Position numbers and translations under genes: made by a program. A DNA stretch of 64,000 bases from Serratia symbiotica str. 'Cinara cedri' (GTDB lineage Bacteria; Pseudomonadota; Gammaproteobacteria; Enterobacterales; Enterobacteriaceae), in the NCBI GenBank assembly GCA_000238975.1, contig CP002295.1:434001-498000 (forward strand), read 5' to 3'. Shown here piece by piece: positions 1 to 10,639 of this stretch (the first letter of the stretch is position 1; each line of letters opens with the position of its first letter). Under the pieces are notes generated by a model. The model made no database searches. It saw nothing but the letters and a program-made list of their open reading frames with translations, and was not told where the DNA came from.

Positions 1-2
1 AA

Positions 3-260
3 CAATATCGACAAGAATGTAATTGTCGTAAACCAAAGCCAGATATGTTATTATATGCGCAGCGTGCATTGAATATTGATATGGCTGCTTCTTATATGGT
101 TGGAGATAAAATAGAAGATATGCAGGCAGCAATCGCTGCTGGTGTTGGCACTAAAGTTTTAGTGCGTACAGGAAAGTTAGTAACTGCACAAGATGAGATA
201 ATAGCTGATTGGGTGCTAAATAGTTTAGCAGATCTTCCGGCAGTTATCAGAAAAAGATAG
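3..260 (+). CDS. gmhB: D-glycero-beta-D-manno-heptose-1,7-bisphosphate 7-phosphatase, 3' part (5' end outside window)
   Basis: This is the C-terminal part of GmhB, which removes the 7-phosphate from heptose bisphosphate in the cytoplasm during ADP-heptose synthesis for the LPS inner core. The frame is open from base 3, where the visible residues include a Cys-x-Cys-Arg-Lys-Pro-Lys-Pro stretch typical of the zinc-binding loop of this HAD phosphatase. The later segment [12 protein letters not shown] carries the conserved HAD motif with GD..D. About 85 of the expected ~190 residues are present and the end ([10 protein letters not shown]) matches the family end, so the gene looks intact but cut by the window edge. 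The first in-frame ATG at 45 is internal, not the start. gmhA, another enzyme of the same pathway, lies 16 kb away. No rRNA operon follows, unlike E. coli. Confidence 0.93.
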   Translation, partial: QYRQECNCRKPKPDMLLYAQRALNIDMAASYMVGDKIEDMQAAIAAGVGTKVLVRTGKLVTAQDEIIADWVLNSLADLPAVIRKR

Positions 261-1504
261 TAGCATCTATAATAAAACAATTATGATTTGCTCAAATAAA
301 ACGCATATTAATTATTTTGCTCTAAATAGAATCTTATATTGTTTTATTAATATTTTCTTTACTCTAATAATCTTAGTTAGATATACCGTGTTCAAGAGAT
401 AATCTTACATGATTGTTTTTTAGATAAAATTATATTAGTAATTGAAGTAATTGCATACTATATTTGCTATGTTTAATTTGCTATTTTTAATTATTTATTT
501 TATAAACTATGATTTTATTCAAAATATATTCCTTATGTTTTTATGAAAAATATGATACGATATATTAATATATAGATATGCGCCATCTGTAATACAAAGT
601 AATTTTTATGTTTTAAAATTATTCTGTATTCTAAAATAATTTCACTTAGTATATTAATAAATTAAAAAAATTACTTTATTTCTATGTATTATCAATATAA
701 CTGTGATTATCTGAATGATAGATTTATAATTTTATTAATTCTAATAAAGAGTTAGATAAAAAATTTTTAATTTAAAAAAAGTATTCTTGAGCATATATTA
801 ATACTAGCATTAATTATTATAGCGTTTGAATTTTACTAGAGAACTAAACTTATTTAGTTTACATAACATGTGGCAGAATAATGTCATTATTATTCAATAG
901 TGGATAATGACATTAATTTGCGTATCTTGTATAGCCTGCCTATATAATTCTCGTTCGAGATGTTTTTAAATCAAAAATTATAGTACCAGAAAGTTTGTTT
1001 CGTGGTGATGACTAATATTAAAGATGTGACTGTACTTCAGATTTATCTACTTTAGTATAATAAATCTATTAACTTTAGTTTTTTAGGTAAGAATATAATT
1101 AAGAATAAGTTCTTAAAATAAGTAGTAAAGTATCATTAGTATTATGCATAAAATTGCATATGTGTTCTCTAGCATAGAGTAGAGTAGAATAGGTTATCTC
1201 TATTTTAGATTATACAATAATCTATATAATAATTTATAAATTATCAATAAGTAGTAATATGTCATCTATAGGATAGTTATTAGTTGATAAAAATATATTA
1301 AGATGATTAGTATGCCTAAATTTATAAAATTTAAAATAATTATTTAATATAGATAATAAGTTATTTAACATAGATAATAATGTTTAATATAGATGATAAA
1401 TAGTTGTTTAACATAGTTAAAAGAGATTTATTGAGATATACCTTTTAGCATATATATCTTTATATCAGTATGCATCCGTAGTTATAGTATAGATTATAGA
1501 AGTA
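261..1504. other. gene desert between gmhB and pssA
   Basis: About 1.2 kb of very AT-rich sequence without a supportable gene. It holds a perfect 12-bp hairpin (879-890 with 904-915) and a smaller 7-bp hairpin just before it. In E. coli an rRNA operon follows gmhB; no rRNA-like sequence is visible here. Confidence 0.7.
879..915. other. perfect 12-bp inverted repeat
   Basis: Arms TAATGTCATTAT (879-890) and ATAATGACATTA (904-915) are exact reverse complements around a 13-nt loop. No U-run follows on either strand, so a terminator role is not supported; it stands alone in a desert. Confidence 0.6.
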
Positions 1505-2866
1505 TTATAGTATGTGGTTAATTAATTTGTCTATACTAATACGACGTAGGCGGCGGATTAGTTTACGCACTTGAATAGGGTACTGATGGATACTTTCCAG
1601 CTCTAGATAATTTCCTATGATAGTAGTATAAGTGCGGATACAATCTAGCTCTTTATGTTTTTGTGCGCGCATTTCTTTTTTAGGATCATGGATTAGGATG
1701 GCATTTTCCAGATCTAGTCGCCAAGCACGTGGATTTAAGTTATTTCCTGTGATTAATTGCCAATCTTCATCTATTGATATGCCCTTTAAATGAAAGCTAT
1801 TATCGCCGTTTTTCCATAGGCGAACAATCAGTTGGCCAGTATCAATATAGCGCTGTCTTTGGCTAAGAAAACGTCTTAGATTTATTTCATAAGATAAGGC
1901 AATGCACCGATTATTTGAAATGGCTGGTCTTCTGGAATAAAAAAAATCGTTAGCAGTTTTATCGCCGACAATAATTTCTACTTGCTTTCCCCTACGTAGT
2001 AGATAAATAATATTATTCATTAGTCGCGCTGGTAGGTTGAAATAAGGGGTACATAATGTTAGTTTTTGGTTAGCGGATGCCATTAGATGATGTATGGTAG
2101 TATTTAATATGCTTAGTTTACCAAGTCCTACTAATGGTGTTACTGCAAGTTCATTATTACTTGCTTGATCTTGAAATTGATAACTAGCCCGTCGTAGGCT
2201 AAAGCGAAATTGACGTATTTTATTTTTAAAATTTGTATTCTTTGGGCGATCATTATAATCTAAACGCTGTACAGCAACAGCAGTTAGTAGGTGATGATGG
2301 ATATAATTAATCATAGTCTCCACGAGGATTTGGTTCTTAATTAATTGATATCGATCGTAACGATATTTTTTATGTTTATGTAGATAGACATTATTTATAC
2401 TAGCGCCGCTATAAAGTAAGGTATCATCAAAAATAAATCCTTTAAGGTGAAGTACACCAAGTGCTTCTCTGGTATTAATTGGTGCTCCGTATATTGGTAT
2501 CGATATGTTCTGCTTGTGTTTATTGGTCATTGAACAATACCAGTTAGCATTAGTGTTTGTAGCAGTAACACCTATACGCCCTCGTTGTGCACGGTGCCAG
2601 TCAACTAAAATGAGAATTTCTAATTTAGGGCGCAGCTGCTTAGCTCGATAAAGTGCATTTAATATTTCATGCCCGGCATCATCGTTATCCATATAAAGGG
2701 CAACCATATAGATCCGCTGAGTAGCATTAGCGATAGATGATAATATTGTAGCGCGGAAGTCTAACGGTGCATATAAAGTATCTATGTTAGCCAATTGTTG
2801 GGGTATTTTAGGCAATTGTGCAAGGTATTGTTGGTGTTTATTATTTTTGAATTTTGACAATATCAC
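1505..2866 (-). CDS. pssA: CDP-diacylglycerol-serine O-phosphatidyltransferase (phosphatidylserine synthase)
   Basis: PssA makes phosphatidylserine from CDP-diacylglycerol and serine at the inner face of the membrane, the committed step to phosphatidylethanolamine. The product belongs to the phospholipase D superfamily: two HKD-type motifs are visible, HLKGFIFDDTLLYSGAS in the first half and HLKGISIDEDWQLITGNN near the end, each with the His-x-Lys pair. The basic C-terminus (RKLIRRLRRI) matches the membrane-binding end of E. coli PssA. Length is about 451-453 residues, as in E. coli. The start is odd: the codon where E. coli has its ATG reads ATA. The best candidates are GTG at 2866 or TTG at 2860, with only a weak purine-rich region upstream. 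A relic of patZ lies just upstream, as expected from E. coli order. Family assignment is firm; the start is not. Confidence 0.95.
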   Translation of the reverse strand: MILSKFKNNKHQQYLAQLPKIPQQLANIDTLYAPLDFRATILSSIANATQRIYMVALYMDNDDAGHEILNALYRAKQLRPKLEILILVDWHRAQRGRIGVTATNTNANWYCSMTNKHKQNISIPIYGAPINTREALGVLHLKGFIFDDTLLYSGASINNVYLHKHKKYRYDRYQLIKNQILVETMINYIHHHLLTAVAVQRLDYNDRPKNTNFKNKIRQFRFSLRRASYQFQDQASNNELAVTPLVGLGKLSILNTTIHHLMASANQKLTLCTPYFNLPARLMNNIIYLLRRGKQVEIIVGDKTANDFFYSRRPAISNNRCIALSYEINLRRFLSQRQRYIDTGQLIVRLWKNGDNSFHLKGISIDEDWQLITGNNLNPRAWRLDLENAILIHDPKKEMRAQKHKELDCIRTYTTIIGNYLELESIHQYPIQVRKLIRRLRRISIDKLINHIL

Positions 2867-2976
2867 AATGCACTTATTCTCTCATGATAGAATGGTTAAA
2901 GGGTAGCGTATATAAAAATATAAAATTAAATAATCAGGCAATAATATTAATAGTTAGTTTTATTATTATGCTTTAA

Positions 2977-3120
2977 TCTTTATTGCTCTACTTAATAGTA
3001 ATCGACATATAAATCAATATTTGCTAATAGCTTGCAGGGGCCGTTTGCAAAAGGTGGGGTCATAGTTATTGAGCTATATATTAGCAGTATAGTTTAGATT
3101 ATAAGGCAATATAACATAAT
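2977..3120 (-). pseudogene. patZ: relic of patZ (yfiQ), C-terminal acetyltransferase region
   Basis: In E. coli the protein acetyltransferase gene patZ lies directly upstream of pssA on the same strand. Reading the minus strand here gives a patch, ITM followed by PPFANGPCKLLANIDLYVDYY-type residues, that parallels the GNAT-domain pattern I recall for PatZ (ITMPNNRGMVALARKLGF then NVD). I, T, M, P, G, L, V and D fall in register with one short insertion, and upstream residues M..LI..T also match. There are in-frame stops. The patch is clearly GC-richer than its surroundings. The alignment is from memory and short, so the identity is inferred, supported mainly by position and strand. Confidence 0.5.
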
Positions 3121-3378
3121 TATGCCGTGGTGAGTAGCTATAGTTATGTTAATTGGTTATTGTTGTTCGTAGATATGTTCATAAGTGATGTTTTTATGTT
3201 ATTAGTCAGTTTTTTAGCTTGTATCCTTTTATTTTGTATATAAATACAAGCTGCTTTGCAAATTATGCATAATTCTCTAACTCAGAAAAGAAGAGTGCGA
3301 CACATACGGTTTCTTAATGACATTTTGATACAAATACTATTTGTTAGCCATAAACACTATTAGCTATATTAGCAGAAT

Positions 3379-3410
3379 TAATATGGAGCAATTCTAATAT
3401 GGAGCAATTC
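3379..3410. repeat. 16-bp perfect tandem duplication
   Basis: TAATATGGAGCAATTC occurs twice in direct succession (3379-3394, 3395-3410). It lies inside a desert in the region where the patZ relic would extend. Confidence 0.9.
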
Positions 3411-5488
3411 ATTAATTTGACTAAATTATGATAGTAAATATTTTTTCTTGATAAGCTAATCTATGAGGGATTAAGCTATCAAGGATCACTTTCTCTAATA
3501 AGATATTTATAGCTAGCTAATTTTTCTCTAGTGATCTACTAGAAAAAGTATTATTCGCTATTTTTTGGCGTAATATATTTTTTTATTTTATGCGTAGCAC
3601 TGTCTACATTTATGGGTTTTACTAAAGGAAGAGTGTGTACAAAAAATGTCTAATATATTATAATCATTACTATGGATTAGTAAGTTAACATTATTTATAT
3701 TTATTTATTTTTAAGCAACTCGTTTTAGGTCCTATACATTAAGACCCTGTCAAACTATTTTACATTTTTTGATTTCCCATTACCCATCGGAAACTATATC
3801 TAATGTATTAATTAGTGACTTATTAATACTCATATTAATCTTAGCATGAATGTGATTCTGAAATATTGTAGAGATATTATAGGATATTTGTTGTATATAG
3901 TCTTAATATACTGCATTTCTCTATATTCTCTGTGGGGTATTTATATATCCATATTGTTATTATAGTAGGTTACTGGAAAGTAATGCGTATGTATCTACAG
4001 GTATTTAGTTGATAGCCCGAGTAGCAATATTTATGTATAAAGTAGTAATGATTGATATTATTAGTTATTATATTATTTTGTTCTAATAACCTATAATTGT
4101 GATTACTTATTATTGGGGTAGCATTATATCATATATATAAAACAGTAATTTTATTTTCTAGAAAAAGATAAACTCGAATGTCTTATCTCAAAATATCTAA
4201 TATAATTATTGTAACAGTATGAACATTGTTAGTGGCTTGTCAGTATAATATACTTATAGTATAAAATACTAGTATAGATTATAGTTTAAGTAAGTATTAG
4301 TTATTATTTTTTACATGATAATTGTCTCTGCATATATTAGAAATATATTATGGTAGTGTTGCCTGTATTAAAATATAATATATTAATTGTCATAATATAG
4401 CGCTAAGGTATGATGTGCGTATAAACATTATGTTATTTATTGTGGAATAAATAAATGTTATTAGTATGTAGTTGCGCTTTGTTAGTTTTGCTTTTTTTAA
4501 AACGTCAATATTTTACTAGCAAGGCTTAGTATGTTATTCGATATTAGTGCTCATCCTGATGTATCTTTGTTGATAGTTACTAGTAATTATTAGTTTAGTC
4601 TATGTATATGTTTTAGTATTACGCCTGTTGAGAAAAGTATGTTGTATTCTCAGGGGGCATATAATAGGTATGTACTATAAATAACTATAATGATTTAATT
4701 TTAGTTAATTATTAAGTGCTAGCTGAAAATTGTATTTACGGCTACTGTATTTTATTGCATAAAAGTTATATATTTTTAATATAAATTATTATTTATTTTA
4801 ATATGTTACATACATAAACGAATAATGCTTATTTTATTATTTTGCGTAAAAACTGAATAGGTTATTTATTTTAAAAAAAGGTTATTGCTGACTATAACAA
4901 TAGAAAAAAGTCAATTTCATATTATTACATATATTTGAGAATAGCATTAATTGCCTTGATGAATTGTAGAATAAGTATTGATTTTATTTATTATGAATAG
5001 TACGTATATAACAGGTTAATACTTATTCTAGCTATATCTTTAGTTATATTTTAGTTACTGGAATAACAATACTAGGTGTTGGTAATAGGTTCTATCATAT
5101 GTATAGAATATATCCTTAACAGATCTTGAGTGTAGTTAATTGTTTTAACAATAAAGAGATAAAAATTATATTTTATACTTCATTATTTATATAGGTATTT
5201 TCCTAAATACTGATTATGTTTAATACTAGTGTAAATAATCGTCATATTTAGGCATAATTTTATATGCGTATCTTTTAAATAAAGATATTCTACTATACTA
5301 TAGAATATCATTATACTTTATGGGTAAAATAAATTATCTACAGATGTCATAAAATATATGATTTATAATTCATGTGATTAATAATACTAGTCTATTATTG
5401 AGTGCATCTAAATAATCTGCATTAACTTAGGATATAATAGGTGCTTTGTATAATCTTAGTTATATGTATATATTTGCATAAGTTTAGG

Positions 5489-5507
5489 GAGGATTTTATC
5501 CTCTTTT
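5489..5507 (+). terminator. small orphan terminator-like hairpin
   Basis: GAGGAT (5489-5494) pairs with ATCCTC (5498-5503) around a TTT loop and runs into TTTT. No gene ends nearby on the + strand, so it would be a leftover or a chance structure. Confidence 0.3.
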
Positions 5508-5846
5508 ACTAAGGCAGTTTGCATGTATTTACTAGTTGATGTAATACTTAGTAGACATCTATAATTAATGAGACATAGCACCAGGTAATATTTGTCAGCT
5601 AGACTAAGATTATATCAAGTTAGCGTAGATGGTCGCTACCAGTTTGTGTATACATAGAATGTAATCATTATACATTTACTAGTATCATATAAGTATAGTT
5701 AATATAATTTAATATATTGAGTAATAAAAAGTAAATAAAATTTTATAAAAATACTTAATTATGTTATTATATATTATATTAATATATAATTAATAAATTA
5801 ATTATACTTAATTTTGAATTGATAGTTATATGTATTAAAGGTAGCA

Positions 5847-5878
5847 AGATAGTAAGATAGTAAGATAGTAAGATAGTA
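5847..5878. repeat. 8-bp tandem repeat, four copies
   Basis: AGATAGTA is repeated four times without mismatch in the pssA-emrB desert. It is probably a slippage product in unconstrained DNA. Confidence 0.9.
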
Positions 5879-7707
5879 ATGATGACTTAATTAATAAAGG
5901 CTGAAAATACTAAAAGGCTAAAAATGATAAAATTAGTATTACAATATATTTGTAATTTAATAATTAGTATTAAACAATGCTGTTGGCAGTAATTACGGGT
6001 GACTATAGATACAAATATATATTTTTCGTTAAATAAATTTATTTTATGTTATATTTAATTGATTATTGAATGATATTTTTTATCTTGCGTAGTTAAGATA
6101 ATTTGTTTTTGTATTTGCGCTAATTATTATAATATTTGATATGTTGAGAGAGTAGATGTTTAAATTTTATATTAGCTATAGTATTGTTCTTTAAAAATAT
6201 ATTTTATTAGCATACTATTGCCTCTATTTTTATGTATTTATAAAAGGTAAGCTAAAGAGCCTATCGTGTTTTTAGTAGTTTATTATTAGTAGTGCTTTGT
6301 TTTTTATTAATTAATGCACGATAGCACTATGCTATTAATTTAATTAATACAGAACAGTAGATAATTATCTATTAGGACTTATTTAGTAGGTTAGTGGGTT
6401 TTATTTTTACTAATTATTTTTAAAAGAAATTCATTACATAATGAAATTGATTGCAGGAATGTAATAATTAGAAGTGATGCTTGTAAAGTAGTAATATTTG
6501 GTGTTTAGTGCATTAAGTGTGTAGGTGAATAATATAATCTTTGAAAGATAATGGGTGATTTATTTAGTAATAAAAAATCATACATATCAAATAACTTATA
6601 TTATTAATAATTCTAGCCATCAGAAAAAAATTTTTATTTAGTGAAAATTGTTAAGAAAAACTCTACTTAAGTTATAAGAATTAAGTTAAATTTCATGATG
6701 CCATGATTGTCACAGAATATGTTTTTATCTTAGTGAAGTATATTACTTTTACTTTATGTTATCTTGCTTAGTATACGTATTAGGATAGTTATCATTAGCA
6801 ATAAAAATAATTTTACCAATATTTTTTAAATAGCTGGTATTTAATTTTAGTGGTATCATGGGTAAGACGTATGTTATTGATTATAAGCTATTACATCTGT
6901 AATTTGTAATAGAAATAATTATTTATGATGTATGGTAATAATATTTGTATGATATTTTCATGATATTTCCAGATGATATTATTTTGCTTAGTTTATATAT
7001 ACAGTAATGTTGTGCTGTAATAAAATTTTGTACTAAATAATTGTTAACTATAAATATTTTTATGTTGCCTATGATAAAGAATTACTTTATAATTTTCTTA
7101 TATAGACCGTTACAGTAACCTGTATTTTTAATTAAAATAGGTTAGAGTGTAGACGCGTAGTCTTATTTGGAACAATCTGGTTATTGACCCTTATGTCAAA
7201 ATTAGTTATAGGATGTGTTTGTTTATAATAATTTGAGATCTATTATATATGTACGTGTCTATTTTAGTATTAATGACGACGTTGTTTTAAGATTAGCATT
7301 ATTGGAGTTTGTAGTTGCAGTTTGTATCTTATAAGGTAGGTTAAAGTATATCAAGTCGATTAATATTAATAACTTTCTGTTATCGCTAGATATTTTGATT
7401 AAAATGATTCTATAATATTAATTATTTAAACTATTAAGATACTTCATAAGCATAGATAAGAAGATTAGTTATAATGGCATTGGTATTAAGGGACATAGGT
7501 TTAATAGTTTAAGCAATAGCTCTTTGCAGCTTAGAGATATTAGTATTGACATTAGCATTCTCATCAGTAGTACCAGTATAACGAGTAGTATAAACGTGTC
7601 AGTAATTTCTAGTATTTCGCCAGTTAACTGGCTATAACATCATTAAGTGTGATATTATATCAGTACTAGATATTTTACATGTTAGATTTTTTGTATTTAT
7701 AATTATC

Positions 7708-9231
7708 TTAATTAGTATTGCCTGGATTAAATGGTGGTTTTGCCAACCACACTATTACTATTAGGGACAAGAAAATTCCAGCAGATAGCCATAAAATTTC
7801 ATTAGCTGCAATAATTAATCCTTGTCGGGTAATCTCTTTAGCAATATAGGCTGATACCTGCTGCTTGTTTATGCCAATTTGTGTTAAATGTTGATAAATC
7901 TCTTTAGATTGTGAGATATAAGGGTTTATGAACTCTATTAATTGAGCATGGTGTTGGGATTCACGCTGAGCCCACAATGTAGTGGTAATTGATGTACCGA
8001 TAGAGCCGGCTAGAGTACGAATAAAATTTGATAGACTTAACGCTGACGCTATATCTTCTCTCATTACGCCTGATAATGTAATAGTGATCAATGGCATAAA
8101 GAAGCAAGAAATAGCGAAGCCTTGAACAAACTGCGGCCAGGCTGAGGTACCAAAGTCCATGCCAGACTCAAAAGTATAGGCTCGCCAGTAGAAGCAGATA
8201 GCATACATAATAAAACTAAAGGTTACTAATTGACGCATGTCTAATAAGTTGCCGAATTTACCAATAATTGGTGATATGAATATTGGTATTAGTCCGATAG
8301 GTGCTAATGCTAACCCAGTCCAGGTAGCAGTATATCCATATACTACTTGTAGTAATTGCGGTAATAATACAATAGTACCAAAGTATAGCATATAAGCTAG
8401 ACTGCTGCATAAACATCCGATTGTAAAGTTTCTTAACTTAAATAGCGAAAAATCTACTATCGGGTGATCGTATTTTAGTTCCCAGATAATGAGGGATAAC
8501 AGTGTTCCTACTGTAGTTACAGTAAGAGCAATAATTTTAATTGAATTAAACCAGTCAAGATATTTACCGTGATCTAGTATAATTTGTAACGATCCTATGC
8601 TGATTATTAACAGGATTAAGCCAACGGCATCAAGGGGTATATTTGTAATTTTAGTGTCTCTGTCGTGAAGTGTTAATAATATTACTATAATCACAAAGAT
8701 GCCAAATGGTATGTTAATGAAAAAGATCCAGCTCCAATGGTAGTTATCGCTAACATAACCACCTATAATTGGCCCAAATATCGGAGCAATAATTACTGTC
8801 ATTGACCATAGTGCTAAGGCCATTGTTTGTTTTTTAGGTGGGTAGTTATTTAGCAGGAGACTTTGTGATAAAGGAATTAATGGACCCGCCATTAACCCCT
8901 GGGTTACGCGAAATAAAATTAGACTTTCTAAGTTATTAGATATACCACATAACCAGGACGCAAAAACAAATAATGTAGTAGACCAAAGAAATAATCTTAC
9001 TTCACCCACTCGTTTTGCTAGCCAGCCGGTAATTGGAATAGAGATAGCATTAGCTACGCTAAATGAGGTAATTACCCAAGTGCCCTGAGAGTTGGAAGAA
9101 CCAAGATTACCCGCTATGGTAGGAATAGCTACATTAGTAATTGTGGAATCTAGCACTTGGATAAAAGTTGCCATGGCGAGTGCGACCGTCATCCAGGCAA
9201 GTTGAGTACCTTTAAGCGGTTTTTTTATCAA
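7708..9231 (-). CDS. emrB: multidrug efflux MFS transporter EmrB (DHA2, 14 TM)
   Basis: EmrB is the inner-membrane proton-driven pump of the EmrAB-TolC tripartite system that expels hydrophobic toxic compounds. The 507 residues match E. coli EmrB (512) end to end: conserved blocks include QVLDSTITNVAIPTIAGNLG near the start, the DHA2 motif region LAKRVGEVRLFLW, RVTQGLMAGPLIPLSQSLL, and AGSIGTSITTTLW late in the protein; about 14 hydrophobic segments are visible. The start is a TTG (9231-9229), chosen because it sits 7 nt after a strong AGGAG and aligns with the family N-terminus; no ATG is available nearby. It follows emrA by 18 bp, so the two form an operon. The partner TolC is not in this window. 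The repressor gene emrR survives only as a relic upstream of emrA. Confidence 0.96.
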   Translation of the reverse strand: MIKKPLKGTQLAWMTVALAMATFIQVLDSTITNVAIPTIAGNLGSSNSQGTWVITSFSVANAISIPITGWLAKRVGEVRLFLWSTTLFVFASWLCGISNNLESLILFRVTQGLMAGPLIPLSQSLLLNNYPPKKQTMALALWSMTVIIAPIFGPIIGGYVSDNYHWSWIFFINIPFGIFVIIVILLTLHDRDTKITNIPLDAVGLILLIISIGSLQIILDHGKYLDWFNSIKIIALTVTTVGTLLSLIIWELKYDHPIVDFSLFKLRNFTIGCLCSSLAYMLYFGTIVLLPQLLQVVYGYTATWTGLALAPIGLIPIFISPIIGKFGNLLDMRQLVTFSFIMYAICFYWRAYTFESGMDFGTSAWPQFVQGFAISCFFMPLITITLSGVMREDIASALSLSNFIRTLAGSIGTSITTTLWAQRESQHHAQLIEFINPYISQSKEIYQHLTQIGINKQQVSAYIAKEITRQGLIIAANEILWLSAGIFLSLIVIVWLAKPPFNPGNTN

Positions 9232-9249
9232 GTATGATCTCCTAGTAAC

Positions 9250-10422
9250 TTAGCTAGCGTTAGCATAGATCTCCTTTGTAATCATTTCATTAACTGGGTT
9301 GAGATCTAATGTTAACGTATTAGTTTGGTATCGTGGTTTGTTACGAAAAGTTTCGGATACTGTCTTGCTATCTAGATTAGTAGTGTCAATTTTTACTCGA
9401 GTTGATAGGCCGATACGTAGCGGATGATTGGCAACCTGTTGTGCATCTAATTCAATACGCACTGAAATTCGTTGTACTACTTTGATCCAGTTACCACTTG
9501 CATTTTGCGCTGGCAGTAACGAGAAAACACTGCCCGTTCCCATATCGATACCAGCTACTTTACCATTATAAATGAGATCATCGCCATACATATCACTTAT
9601 TACGGTCACTGGCTGCCCGATACGTATATTAGAGAGTTGTGTTTCTTTAAAGTTAGCGTCTATCCAGATATGATCAGCAGGTATGACTGTCATAAGCGGG
9701 GTTCCAGCAGCTATTTGCGCTCCTATTTGTACGCTACGACGCGAGATATAACCATTGATAGGGCTAAGAATTTTAGTGCGCTGTAGTGCTAACCAGGCAT
9801 TGCGCATCTGTGCTGCAGATTGTAAGATAGTTGGTTGATGTTCTAATGGAGTATTTAATATCATCGCTTGATTAGCGTTATATTGTTCAATTGCTATGCT
9901 TAAGGCCGCTTTAGCACCTTCTACTGCATTATAAGCATGCTGTAATTCTTCGCGGCTAATAGAATCGGTATTGTGTAGTATTATACGACGCTTTAGATCT
10001 TTTTCTGTTTTACTTAGATCTGATTTTTTTAGAGCAATATTAGCTTGAAATTGTTTATTATTTATAATTAATTGGTGGATTTGACGTACACTGTTAGCTA
10101 GGGTGGTTTTAGCACGATCGAAACTTTGCTCAGCATCTGTTTGATCAAGTGTGAGCAAGATTTCTCCTTGTTTTACATAATCTGTATTATCGACATTAAT
10201 ACTATTTACACTACCGGATACTTGAGCCATGATTTGTATCTGGTTGCCAGCAACATAAGCATTATTAGTGACTTGATAATGACGCAATACTAAGAACCAA
10301 TACATTAAGTAAGTCATGCTAATAGTGATAAAAATAATTATTAGCAATAATAGCCAAAGTTTGCGCTGTTTTTTTTTGATGTGGGTCTGCTGCGGGCTAT
10401 GAGTATCTGCATTAACACTCAT
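9250..10422 (-). CDS. emrA: multidrug efflux periplasmic adaptor EmrA
   Basis: EmrA is the membrane-fusion protein linking EmrB to TolC. It has a short cytoplasmic N-terminus, one membrane segment at about residues 22-46 (LWLLLLIIIF...YWFLVLR), then a periplasmic HlyD-type body with the lipoyl half-motif (VSGSVNSINVDNTDYVKQGEILLTLD), a coiled-coil hairpin (about 90-190) and the second half-motif region (ILSPINGYISRRSVQIGAQIAAGTPL). At 390 residues it equals the E. coli protein. ATG at 10422 is preceded by GGGAG about 11 nt away. The N-terminal codons include a run of eight A (KKK), a possible slippage site. It is first in the emrAB operon. A divergent or upstream regulator is missing: only an eroded emrR lies upstream. 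Confidence 0.96.
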   Translation of the reverse strand: MSVNADTHSPQQTHIKKKQRKLWLLLLIIIFITISMTYLMYWFLVLRHYQVTNNAYVAGNQIQIMAQVSGSVNSINVDNTDYVKQGEILLTLDQTDAEQSFDRAKTTLANSVRQIHQLIINNKQFQANIALKKSDLSKTEKDLKRRIILHNTDSISREELQHAYNAVEGAKAALSIAIEQYNANQAMILNTPLEHQPTILQSAAQMRNAWLALQRTKILSPINGYISRRSVQIGAQIAAGTPLMTVIPADHIWIDANFKETQLSNIRIGQPVTVISDMYGDDLIYNGKVAGIDMGTGSVFSLLPAQNASGNWIKVVQRISVRIELDAQQVANHPLRIGLSTRVKIDTTNLDSKTVSETFRNKPRYQTNTLTLDLNPVNEMITKEIYANAS

Positions 10423-10639
10423 GGTATTCTAGTCTCCCAATGTTATTTCTTGAGTTCTCGATATTTAAGATAATTTAAAGTTATCTTTGTATGATATTAA
10501 TCGTGCGAATTCATATAATGCCTTAAGGTAATATTATTGACAAAGGTGTATTTTAATGGTAGTAATATAGTCGGTTATGGATTGAAGTGCATTATTATGT
10601 ATTTAAAAGTAATGATAAATTATTATAATTACTCTATGA

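Larger units (their letters stand above)
2867..7707. other. gene desert between pssA and emrB, with a patZ relic at its left edge
   Basis: Nearly 5 kb of AT-rich sequence with no intact gene. The first 250 bases upstream of pssA hold a GC-richer relic resembling the patZ C-terminus. Further on there are a 16-bp tandem duplication (3379-3410), four copies of an 8-bp unit (5847-5878), and a small GC-richer hairpin with a T tail (5489-5507). A palindrome GCCAGTTAACTGGC (7619-7632) sits 76 bases beyond the emrB stop. Confidence 0.65.

Noticed and set aside
2992-3063. Independent 23-codon peptide gene upstream of pssA
   Set aside because: Better explained as the patZ C-terminal relic: right position, strand and residue pattern, with matching residues upstream of the ATG.
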